A stretch of DNA of 55,051 nt, from contig JAQBWV010000008.1 in the NCBI GenBank assembly GCA_027624335.1, positions 1 to 55,051 of the forward strand. The letters are read 5' to 3'. Position numbers and translations under genes: made by a program. Origin of the DNA: Planctomycetota bacterium (GTDB lineage Bacteria > Planctomycetota > Planctomycetia > Planctomycetales > Planctomycetaceae). The notes beneath the pieces were generated by a model, which was not told the origin of the DNA, searched no databases, and worked only from the letters and a program-made list of their open reading frames with translations. Within the stretch, counting starts at the first letter, position 1; every line of letters starts with the position of its first letter. Shown in pieces: positions 17,270 to 25,173 of this stretch.

Positions 17270-17779
17270 AATTCGAAACCAACACTGAAGAAGGTTTTAC
17301 CTGGAGTCCGAGTTTCGCGATTCCAGACGTTGACAAAATCGCAGCGAGAATCCGCAGTGCTGGCGGCTACGCGATCACTTCCACTGTGACAGCAGCGTGG
17401 CACGTTCGAGCCTTCATGGAAGCATTTCATGGATCACTGTTTCAGATCAATCCCGCTCGAACGCGGCAGAATCGCAGTTTTAACGGAAAAGTGTCCCACA
17501 GACGTTCATGGCGAATCAGGCTGAAACGGATGAACCCGGAACTGCGGCAGAGGATTTTCGCTGCTCCAGTTATCGGCAATCCGTGATTGGTCTGTAATAA
17601 ATTTAGCATCACGAAAACAAAGATGCCCGCTTCGCCAGGCGAGCGGGCATCTGAATTTTCAGGGCAACAGACTACTGCAATCCTGTCGTCACACGCTGGC
17701 GACTATTCCAGGGCACCACCAGACAAGGATCACCACCTGGCAATCATCACCGCGACGGCTTCGGAACAGGTCATCAACG
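17270..17779. other. Intergenic, 510 bp
   Basis: I see no convincing gene. The segment contains the promoter side of the small kinase gene and, near 17622-17651, a strong hairpin that fits as the terminator of the LRR gene transcribed from the right. The plus-strand frames here have no family resemblance. Confidence 0.5.
17622..17651 (-). terminator. Intrinsic terminator after the LRR gene
   Basis: GATGCCCGC (17622-17630) pairs with GCGGGCATC (17643-17651), with one further A-T pair and a short loop. Read on the minus strand the hairpin is followed by TTTGTTTTCG. It lies about 130 bp past the LRR stop codon. Confidence 0.7.
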
Positions 17780-18607
17780 TCACTCACTGTCCTGTGGCAG
17801 TTCGACGTTACGTGTAACCTTAGTTCTACCTACTGTCACGTCTTTCAGGGCAGGAAATGCATTCAGCGCATCCACGGACTCGTCGGTGACTTTCGTGCCT
17901 GAAAGTGCAAGCCTCGTCAGTTTTGGAAGTGCGGACAATTGCTTGACGCCAGCGTCAGTAATTGCCGTGTCGTTCAGGCGTAGCTCCTCGAGTTCGGTCA
18001 ATTTACTCACTGACTCCAGGACGGCATCAGAAACCGATGTCCCGCGCAATGCCAGATACTTAAGCTTGGGGAAATGTGCCAGAGTGGCTGCGTCGGAATC
18101 GCTGAACTGCGTATACAACAGCGAGAGTTCCTGTAGACCGGTATTCCCGGACAGATGCTCCAGGCCGGAGCCATCGATCCGGGTGTTGTTCAAGAACAGC
18201 TCCGTCAGGGTTGACCAGTTACTCAGAGCTGCCAGGCCGGCGGAGGTGATCTTTGTATTTCCGAGGGCCAGCGATTCGACATCCTGAATGCCGGCAATAT
18301 GTTTCAAGCCGGCGTCGGTGACATATGAAGCGTTCAGGCAGATTTCCCGCAGGCTCGACACGTCCTTCAGTTGGCTCAACGACGAATCGTTTGAACCAGA
18401 CAGCGAGTATGTTCGCGTCTTACCCGCTTGGATCAGCTCAAGTGTCTGGGCCAATCGTTGGGGGTGTCGTTCCTGGATGTCTGATTGGACTTGCGCTTTG
18501 ACCAGTGCTTTCTGTTGCCCACCTGAGACGGTTGCAATAATTGCAACAGTGCCAGCTCCCAGCGCGATACCAATTAACAACACGAGAGGACGACTTGGAT
18601 TGTTCAT
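17780..18607 (-). CDS. Membrane-anchored leucine-rich-repeat protein
   Basis: 275 aa from MNNPSRPL (18607; an in-frame ATG at 18622 adds five residues). An N-terminal hydrophobic helix (LVLLIGIALGAGTVAIIATVSGG) anchors it, with the rest outside. After a short coiled segment come about eight LRRs of roughly 24 residues in the internalin/RNI-like style common in planctomycetes, for example LTELFLNNTRIDGSGLEHLS and LEELRLNDTAITDAGVKQLS. These arrays bind proteins, and the partner is unknown. It appears to be a single-gene transcript ending at the hairpin near 17.63 kb. Confidence 0.85.
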   Translation of the reverse strand: MNNPSRPLVLLIGIALGAGTVAIIATVSGGQQKALVKAQVQSDIQERHPQRLAQTLELIQAGKTRTYSLSGSNDSSLSQLKDVSSLREICLNASYVTDAGLKHIAGIQDVESLALGNTKITSAGLAALSNWSTLTELFLNNTRIDGSGLEHLSGNTGLQELSLLYTQFSDSDAATLAHFPKLKYLALRGTSVSDAVLESVSKLTELEELRLNDTAITDAGVKQLSALPKLTRLALSGTKVTDESVDALNAFPALKDVTVGRTKVTRNVELPQDSE

Positions 18608-19100
18608 AGTGGCGGACTCCATACGGAAATTGTGGTGTGGTTAGGTCACACCGGTGACCAGCAACGCTGCAGAAGACGCGACCGTCCGCTGTCTATCGCA
18701 GGTGCCTGTAGAAATTCGATGGGCATAGCACATCATCGGCTTTGCTCGTTGCCTCGTGGTTGGCGAGTTCGTCGATATGCCAGACAAGCTCGTAACCAGA
18801 GGTTTTGCAGGATCTGAATCTTCCGGACCGAATCCACAGAACGCAACCGCAGTGCCTGATCCCTTTCGGGAGAATTCACGCCGTGCAAGCACTGAGTCTG
18901 CGAATTCAGTGACCAATGGCCGCTCAGAGTGACCAGTCACTGCTCATGGCGAGTGTCGACAGATCAGAAGCTGACGAGTCGACGCGTCGTTTCTTTATTC
19001 GGTGTGGCGAGTAAAGTTCCGCACTACGCTGGCTGTGAGAGTGGCTCGTTACTGTGACCATTTAACAGCGTGGCGAAACTGATCAGTCGCCACGAAGTCT
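18608..19100. other. Intergenic, about 490 bp
   Basis: No credible gene. A short palindrome, GGTCAC-ACCG-GTGACC at 18644-18659, lies 37 bp upstream of the LRR start. It could be an operator or simply a chance hairpin. A 99-codon minus-strand frame at 18940-18641 has no family features. Confidence 0.4.
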
Positions 19101-21320
19101 CTAGATTCCGTGTGATCCGGCAGTCCTGCAGAGTTCACGAGCCATTGCAGCGGATGTGTCGATACCCAGCGTCAGTTCGACGGACCAGCGACCGTCTTCC
19201 GGGACGACGAATTCCCAGTGAGGCACCACGCAGCAGGATTGGTGGACTGTCTCGAATCCGCCTTCTGACTGGCTGACGGTTTCGATCGGGAACGCCCAAC
19301 AGCTGCAGGGCATGGGGAAGTCCAGCGAAACGTCCACGCCGAGCCATTCGTCGACGAGACCGATTCGCTCGCAGTGAGACTGGTCCAGCGTTTCATCAAG
19401 GCGTCCGCGGCGCTGGCCACTGTGATCGTAGTAGTAACGATCGTCCGCCCCACCCGGCAGGCCGGCCAGATTGAACTCAACGGCAAAGTGGATCGGCATT
19501 CCCACCGGCAGGTCTTCCAGCTCGTAACGAATCTGCAGTGAGCCTCCTCGTGTAGTTTCGAGCGCTACCGATTTGGTGACCTGAATCGAGTACGAGGCCA
19601 GCTGACCACGCCGGGCGAACCTGGCGATGGCGCCTTGTGGCGAGCGTTTCAACAGGGACTGATAAACTCCTGTGTGAAAGTCGCTGACGTGACCTTTGCC
19701 GGATTGGAACTCGTCCAGCGAAAGCCCCGGCTGCAGGAAGTGATCGACGAGAGCTTTGCGAGGCCAGTCGTCGTACACGATTTTCTGATCGAGGTCAGGT
19801 TGCTTGCAGCGGATCTCGCCCTGAATACTGGCGGCGTTCAGACCTTCACTGGTCGCGTCCGGGTTGGCCGCCTGGCGGATTGCTTCATGATAGATTTCAG
19901 GACGTCTGTTTAGAGTCGCCAGAAGGTTGTGTCGAATCGCTCGTATGTCGAGTTCGTAGAGCTGTCCGCCCTGAGCCGGAGTCAGGAAGGCCACCAGGCG
20001 GTCTCCTGCCAGTCGGATTTCCGGACGCGCATCGAGGTTGAAGTCGCCCGAATCCAGTTCCACCCAGCGATCGGGCGAGGTTCCGTCGGCGACGCCTCGC
20101 ATCTCCCGGTCGACCTGTTCAAGAATTGTGTCTGCCGCGATCAGGTGTGCGTAAACCGCGTGTCGTAGATGCGGCAGGTACAGGCCGCCAAACGCTCCGT
20201 GCCAGTACGAGCAGTTGCACTGTCCGCGGTAAAGGCCCGTGCGTGCTTCAGCCAGACGGTCAACGTATTCGCGGTGAGTGTCGGCGGCGGAGAGTTTTTC
20301 GAGCCGCACACTGATGCCCAGCATGCGGGAATACATCTCGTTGGTTTCGGGGTACTTGTTGCGGAAGTTTCTCCACATGCCGCCACGCACGAAATTCGAC
20401 AGCTCGGGCCAGTCCGGGTCATGCTGTTCTTTGTCTTTTCGAAGTGACAGCAGCACTTTCTGCCGGTCAGTCGGCAGCACCCACTCGGTCATTTCGCGAT
20501 AGCTGCTGTCCGGAAGGTACGTCCGTCCGGCTGGCATGTGGTTCTCGACACACTCGGCCAGCGTGGCGACCTTCAGCCAGTCGCCGTTGTCCTGGAGCAG
20601 CTGGAAAAACGAACGCAACCAGCCTTCGTCGTAAACCGACTCCTTCGTGCCCGGCCAGGTGCCGAACTTTTCTCCGTCGTCACCAAAGACGGCGACGGAG
20701 TTGGGGTTCCGCTCGAACTGCTCGCGCAGGATTTCGATCGACTTGTGAACGTCGTCAAACGGAATGGCGTATCGCAGAGGTTCGGAAACCGGGAAAATCT
20801 TCAGCAGCCGACCTTCATCTTCGGTCAGAAAGTACGAGGTCAGATCGGCAGGAGTGTGTCCCGCGCTGCGAAAGTGCGAGTCGTCCAGGACCGTGTATTC
20901 GATTCCGGCGTCAACGATGTCTCGTGCGAAGGATTGTTCCCAGACCCGTTCCGGAACCCACATACCACGCACAGGCTGCCCGAAGAGGTTCTCCAGGTAT
21001 CGCGAATAGAGCTGAATCTGCCCCACGCGATCGCGTTGCGGAATGCTGGCGAGAATCGGTTCGTAAAACGGTCCGCCGATCACTTCAATCTGCCCTCGAT
21101 CAGCCAGTTCCCGGATCTGGTCGAGATACTCCGGTCGATGGTCGACCATCCATTCAAGCAGGCTGCCTGAAATATGCAGCGTGACCGCCAGGCTGGGGAA
21201 TTCCGCCAGCAGCTCCAGAAACGGCCGATAGCTGTCCTGGTAAGCCTGTTCGAATACGCCGTCGAAATTGCCAATCGGCTGATGATTGTGGATCACCAAA
21301 GCAAGTCGAAGCTGAGGCAC
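19101..21320 (-). CDS. GH57 alpha-amylase / 4-alpha-glucanotransferase family protein
   Basis: 739 aa with the GH57 layout: an N-terminal (beta/alpha)7 barrel starting ALVIHNHQPIGNFD, then DUF1925-like and DUF1926-like C-terminal beta domains. The catalytic nucleophile is E124 in GMWVPERVWE and the acid/base is D214 in VFGDDGEKFG; these positions match the archaeal 4-alpha-glucanotransferase numbering I remember (E123/D214). Expected activity is cleavage or transfer on alpha-1,4-glucans such as glycogen, in the cytoplasm since no signal peptide is seen. It is a single gene with wide spacing on both sides. Amylase versus glucanotransferase cannot be decided by eye. Confidence 0.92.
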   Translation of the reverse strand: MPQLRLALVIHNHQPIGNFDGVFEQAYQDSYRPFLELLAEFPSLAVTLHISGSLLEWMVDHRPEYLDQIRELADRGQIEVIGGPFYEPILASIPQRDRVGQIQLYSRYLENLFGQPVRGMWVPERVWEQSFARDIVDAGIEYTVLDDSHFRSAGHTPADLTSYFLTEDEGRLLKIFPVSEPLRYAIPFDDVHKSIEILREQFERNPNSVAVFGDDGEKFGTWPGTKESVYDEGWLRSFFQLLQDNGDWLKVATLAECVENHMPAGRTYLPDSSYREMTEWVLPTDRQKVLLSLRKDKEQHDPDWPELSNFVRGGMWRNFRNKYPETNEMYSRMLGISVRLEKLSAADTHREYVDRLAEARTGLYRGQCNCSYWHGAFGGLYLPHLRHAVYAHLIAADTILEQVDREMRGVADGTSPDRWVELDSGDFNLDARPEIRLAGDRLVAFLTPAQGGQLYELDIRAIRHNLLATLNRRPEIYHEAIRQAANPDATSEGLNAASIQGEIRCKQPDLDQKIVYDDWPRKALVDHFLQPGLSLDEFQSGKGHVSDFHTGVYQSLLKRSPQGAIARFARRGQLASYSIQVTKSVALETTRGGSLQIRYELEDLPVGMPIHFAVEFNLAGLPGGADDRYYYDHSGQRRGRLDETLDQSHCERIGLVDEWLGVDVSLDFPMPCSCWAFPIETVSQSEGGFETVHQSCCVVPHWEFVVPEDGRWSVELTLGIDTSAAMARELCRTAGSHGI

Positions 21321-21594
21321 GGACGCAATCCTTGATTGAATTCAGTCGGCTGGAACAGGTACAGCTCTTGGGTCGTCGCTCGATGACTGTCGTTAAGTCG
21401 TGTGAGATCGGTGAATTCCGGCTAGATACCATGAACTGCATCGGGCGTACGAACTCCGTCTCGCTCCGCAGTATGCGCTACATCACTGTCATCGTCAGTA
21501 TCACCAGAGCGACTTTCGGCTCAAACAGTACATTCTGACCAGGTTGACAGAATGTGTCTTCCTGTCTTCCGCAGCTTTCCACCGCCTCATCAAG

Positions 21595-21834
21595 TTAGAG
21601 GTCGCCCCACGGTGCGGGAACGTCGGTGGCCGTGTTCCAGCTATTCCAGATGCGCCAGAATTCGGGTAACGATTCGCCCCAGGCCTGCACCGCCAGGTCG
21701 TAGGCGTCTCCCATGCGGATGCCAACGAATTCAACTTCGTCGCGTCCCGTTTTCGCGGCGAGTTCCGCGATCGCCTTTTTCAGCGCGGGAGAACCCGTTT
21801 TCGGGCTGAACTGATGGTCGGCCGTGGATTCCAT
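21595..21834 (-). CDS. Small conserved-looking hypothetical protein
   Basis: 79 aa from the ATG at 21834, which has GGAG about 11 nt upstream; an extension to 21909 adds unlikely residues. It is mixed charged and aromatic (KKAIAELAAKTGRDEVEF, VQAWGESLPEFWRIWNSWNT), with no signal peptide or membrane helix. I do not recognise the family. Its coding character looks real because the frame is even and charged residues are helically spaced. Function unknown. Confidence 0.55.
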   Translation of the reverse strand: MESTADHQFSPKTGSPALKKAIAELAAKTGRDEVEFVGIRMGDAYDLAVQAWGESLPEFWRIWNSWNTATDVPAPWGDL

Positions 21835-22544
21835 GATCTGTTGCTCCGACTTCAATTGATGCCTGAAACTGCTGCACGTTCGTCTGCAGCGAAGGTATGG
21901 ACTTTTCATTCGGCAACGAACTGGGATCTGTCAGCCTCAACGCATTGTGCCGGTTTGGTCGCTCGAGAGCTGTCGACGGGGCTGGAGCCTCATTGCCACA
22001 TCCCGTTTATCTTTGTTGCACACCTTACCGCTGTTTTGAGCCCGCACAATGTTCCCCCGTCAAAGTCAGCACCGCCGATCGATCGCACCGACTGCCAGCC
22101 CTGCGGTCACGGTTGCCGGTCTGCAATACCTGTACGATCACGACCTGCTCGCTTTGACCTGAGATACAGACGCAAATCCAACGAGCTTTCAGTTGATTCG
22201 GTTCGAGGAGATCTCCAACTGTGAAAACACTGTCAACACGCGATTCGACCAGCTGGCGTTCTGGATTATTCCGTTTATCGTGCTCGAGCCGTCGACGCTG
22301 TTGGCCGGCGTCGTATGCGCTGCCTGGGCCGGTTACCGGCGACGGAAACGCGGGGCGACGCGCCGTCTGAGTTGCCCTTCTGATCAGCTTTGACGGGAAA
22401 TAACACGGGCCATTCGTGCTCTGTGACAGCTTGATTTCAGGGTGTCACGGGCTCTGCCAGTGTTATGAAAGTGGAGCACTCAATTTGGTTTGCACTGGGC
22501 GGAGCAAGTGGCACACAACCCGAACTCTTACCTGTCACAATGCA
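21835..22544. other. Gene-poor stretch with an orphan PEP-CTERM-like frame
   Basis: Apart from the short frame at 22193-22393 I see no protein-coding signal in these 710 bp. They separate the small minus-strand protein from the metallo-beta-lactamase gene. The segment may be the worn remains of a longer gene. Confidence 0.4.
22193..22393 (+). pseudogene. PEP-CTERM-like sorting tail, possible gene remnant
   Basis: A 66-codon frame beginning at a TTG, with a TGA 33 bp upstream in frame (22160-22162). Its centre reads VLEPSTLLAGVVCAAWAG followed by YRRRKRG. This is the layout of PEP-CTERM exosortase signals: an xEPST motif, a hydrophobic helix and a basic cluster. A normal PEP-CTERM protein would have a long secreted domain before it, and none is present here. 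It may be the surviving tail of a decayed gene or a very small membrane protein. There is no clear ribosome-binding site. No exosortase gene is in the window. Confidence 0.35.
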
Positions 22545-23477
22545 CTACCGAGACTTCGTTCCGGTCAGCTCGCTGTAGACGTGCTCGATGTTTTCCGTCC
22601 GCTCTTTGACGTCTACGCCGCACCACTCTTTGTAGAAGGGCAGACTGATGCTCGACTTGATTTCGTCGAGAGTTCTTCCAGCGTCGATTGCGTGCTGAAT
22701 CGCTTCGCGGAGTTCGACAAAGTACCGCTTCTGAGCGGCGACCAGGTTGGCATCGGATGCCTCGCCGTGTCCCGGAGCGACCGACTTGATCGGAAGCTTG
22801 CCGATCTCTGTCAGCACTCTGATCCATGATTCGGTGTTGCTGTCGCCGGTGTAGTTGAATGGTCCGTTGACGACAGCGTCACCTGTGAAAGCGATGCCGT
22901 GCTTCGGCAGCCAGGCAATGGCGTCTCCCGCTGTGTGAGCGTGCCCGAAATGGAGCAGCTCCACCCGCTGAGTCCCGTCGTCCAGCACCAGCTTCCGGGG
23001 AAACAGCATCGACGGCTTTTTGTATTCGAGTTTCCCGTACTCGTCAGGTTTCTCCAGCTGAGACTTCTGGAATCCGGCGAGCCCCTTGGTATTGAACAGC
23101 TCCCGGCTGTTCTCCGACGCGATGGCGATGGCTCCGATGTCCGTATAAATCGGATTCCCGTCGGCATGATCGCCGTGATAATGCGTGTCGAAAACGTAGC
23201 GGATGGGCTTGTCGGTCGACTTTCGAATCAAACGAACGACTTCCTGAGCCTGGTTCGGAAAGTTGGCGTCGATCACCAGCACAAAGTCGTTGAAGATAAC
23301 CCAGCCCTGATTGCAGCCGATGAATTCCGGCTCGTTCCGAGTCTTCCGAAAGAACACGCCGGGCGCGAGTTCGTGAATGACGGTCTCCGTCGGCTTGAAC
23401 CACCCTACGGACCAGCCTGAAAGGCACGTGACCAGACTCACACTGAGCAAAGCGACGATGACTCGACGACGATCCAT
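22545..23477 (-). CDS. Secreted metallo-beta-lactamase-fold hydrolase
   Basis: 310 aa with an N-terminal signal peptide (MDRRRVIVALLSVSLVTCLSGW). The zinc motif is TH99YH101GDH104ADGN; later HFGHAHTAGDA and TGDAVVNGPF, and PGHGEASD near the C-terminus, complete the dinuclear site. It resembles the periplasmic MBL hydrolases of the quinoprotein-relay/SoxH type more than true beta-lactamases. The substrate is unknown. It lies downstream of hisG by 34 bp on the same strand, so co-transcription is likely though a functional link to histidine synthesis is not obvious. Confidence 0.88.
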   Translation of the reverse strand: MDRRRVIVALLSVSLVTCLSGWSVGWFKPTETVIHELAPGVFFRKTRNEPEFIGCNQGWVIFNDFVLVIDANFPNQAQEVVRLIRKSTDKPIRYVFDTHYHGDHADGNPIYTDIGAIAIASENSRELFNTKGLAGFQKSQLEKPDEYGKLEYKKPSMLFPRKLVLDDGTQRVELLHFGHAHTAGDAIAWLPKHGIAFTGDAVVNGPFNYTGDSNTESWIRVLTEIGKLPIKSVAPGHGEASDANLVAAQKRYFVELREAIQHAIDAGRTLDEIKSSISLPFYKEWCGVDVKERTENIEHVYSELTGTKSR

Positions 23478-23511
23478 GACGGGCTCCAGATAGAACGGTT
23501 TGAGTCCACTT

Positions 23512-24387
23512 TCAGTCGATCAGTTTGGTAATCGGGTATTCGACGATTCCCCTGGCACCGGCGATTTTCAGTTCCGGTACGATGATGCGCACCGTGGCTT
23601 CGTCGACGATCGTGTTGACATCGACCCATTCGGGATCCGATAGCGACGAGATTGTTGGTGTCTGAAGAGCGGGCAGGCTTTTGAGTAGAGCGTCCAGATC
23701 CGTTCGGCGAACATTCATCATCAGCCCGACTTTGCCCTCGGCGTTCAAACACGACTGCAGCATCAGCGCGATGTTTTCGAGCTTGGCCCGCTTCCATTCG
23801 TCCTGCCAGGCGGTCTGATTCGAAATCAGACGAGTCGTGCTTTCCAGAACCACGTCGAGAATGCGCAGGTTATTGGCCCGGAGTGAGCTGCCGGTTTCGG
23901 TGACTTCGACGATTGCGTCGGCGAGTCGCGGCGGTTTGACTTCGGTGGCTCCCCAGGAAAACTCGACGCTGGCCGTCACACCGTGCTTCTCCAGGTACGC
24001 CTTCGTGAGGCCGACGGCTTCCGTCGCGATCCGCATGCCTTCCAGATCCTTGACCGACGTCACTGGAGAATCTTCCGGCACACACAGCACCCAGCGAACG
24101 GGGCGACGGCTGACTTTCGAGAAGATCAGTTCACAAACCTCGTGGACGTCGGCCTGAGTTTCCTGTACCCAGTCATGCCCGGTGATCCCAGCGTCGAGAA
24201 TTCCCTGCGCAACGTACCGGGCCATTTCCTGAGCGCGGATGAGCAGACATTCGATCTCAACGTCGTCAATTTGCGGGTAGTACGATCGGGAAGAAAACGT
24301 GATGCGATAACCCGCTCGCTGAAACAGTGCTGCTGTGGCATCCTGCAGGCTACCGGCCGGGATACCCAGCTTCAGAACGTTCGACAT
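23512..24387 (-). CDS. hisG: ATP phosphoribosyltransferase, long form
   Basis: 291 aa, catalysing the first step of histidine biosynthesis (ATP + PRPP to phosphoribosyl-ATP). Signatures are [21 protein letters not shown] at the N-terminus, AGITGHDW, and the PRPP loop [18 protein letters not shown]. The length and the C-terminal ACT-like segment ([25 protein letters not shown]) show the long HisG form, which is feedback-inhibited by histidine itself and needs no HisZ. Other his genes are absent, so the pathway is scattered in this genome, as is usual in planctomycetes. Confidence 0.94.
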   Translation of the reverse strand: MSNVLKLGIPAGSLQDATAALFQRAGYRITFSSRSYYPQIDDVEIECLLIRAQEMARYVAQGILDAGITGHDWVQETQADVHEVCELIFSKVSRRPVRWVLCVPEDSPVTSVKDLEGMRIATEAVGLTKAYLEKHGVTASVEFSWGATEVKPPRLADAIVEVTETGSSLRANNLRILDVVLESTTRLISNQTAWQDEWKRAKLENIALMLQSCLNAEGKVGLMMNVRRTDLDALLKSLPALQTPTISSLSDPEWVDVNTIVDEATVRIIVPELKIAGARGIVEYPITKLID

Positions 24388-24507
24388 CGGAACTCAAATT
24401 CCTCAAATCAGATCAGGTGGACGGGCGGACGAAGTGCAATCGACCGCTGATTTTGTGGAATCGTACGGAAGTCAGGTAATCGGGAACAGCGAAGGGATGT
24501 TCGATGT

Positions 24508-25173
24508 TCAGCTTCCGGCTGCATCGTCCATGAAGCCAGGGATTGCTGTCAGGACGTGACGCAGGCGACCCAGGGCTCGGACGTAGCGGGCGCTGGCGGC
24601 CTGTTCGGTCATGTCCAGTACCTGAGCGGTCTCGCTGTTCGTCAGTTCTTCGAAATGCCGCATGGCGAGAACTTCGCGGTCGATGTCGCTCATCGTGGAG
24701 AGCGCTGTTTCGAGCTGCGATGACAACTCGGCTCGAATCGCCGCGTTACTGGGCGACGACATGTGCCCGAGCAGGTGCCGGGCGAGCGACACGGAAGTCG
24801 ACTGGCTGCTCCAGCCGCCGTGGATCGACATTTCTTTTGCAGCGCTGCGTTTCTGTGCGCCGACATGACGACGATGCAGGTCGACCATCGTCTGCGTCAC
24901 GATCATGCGGAACCAGATAAACGTTGACCGCGACGCGTCGACCAGAAATGAATCGATTCGGTCGATGGCACGCAGCCAGGCTTCCTGCAGGATGTCGTCC
25001 GCGTCGAGTCTGCCGGCCAGCCGCGGATCCATCCGGAAATTCACCATCCGCCACAAGCGAGGCCGATGCACCGCGAAGAGCTCTGACAGCGCAGCGGTGT
25101 CGCCTCGGATAACCCGATTGACGAGTTCAGGGCTTTCTGTCGGCTGATGGTCAGTCACGGTCTGATCGTTCAC
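24508..25173 (-). CDS. ECF sigma factor, kinase-coupled (copy 1)
   Basis: 221 aa from a GTG whose GTGA overlaps the stop of the upstream kinase. Region 2 is visible as RLWRMVNFRMDPRLAGRLDADDILQEAWLRAIDRI with the following FIWFRMIVTQTMVDLHRRH; region 4 is MSDIDREVLAMRHFEELTNSETAQVLDMTEQAASARYVRALGRLR. It directs RNA polymerase to specific promoters. It is a clear paralogue of the sigma factor at 28838-29452: both share DLHRRHxGAQKR and an xExSIHG/GK linker. It belongs to the planctomycete ECF type associated with Ser/Thr kinases. The coupling implies that the kinase controls it, probably by phosphorylation (inference). Confidence 0.9.
   Translation of the reverse strand: MNDQTVTDHQPTESPELVNRVIRGDTAALSELFAVHRPRLWRMVNFRMDPRLAGRLDADDILQEAWLRAIDRIDSFLVDASRSTFIWFRMIVTQTMVDLHRRHVGAQKRSAAKEMSIHGGWSSQSTSVSLARHLLGHMSSPSNAAIRAELSSQLETALSTMSDIDREVLAMRHFEELTNSETAQVLDMTEQAASARYVRALGRLRHVLTAIPGFMDDAAGS

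Noticed and set aside
18641-18940. 99-codon minus-strand frame between the LRR and GH57 genes
   Set aside because: No ribosome-binding site, domain or compositional sign of coding.
20538-21170. 210-codon plus-strand frame
   Set aside because: Antisense to the catalytic barrel of the GH57 enzyme.
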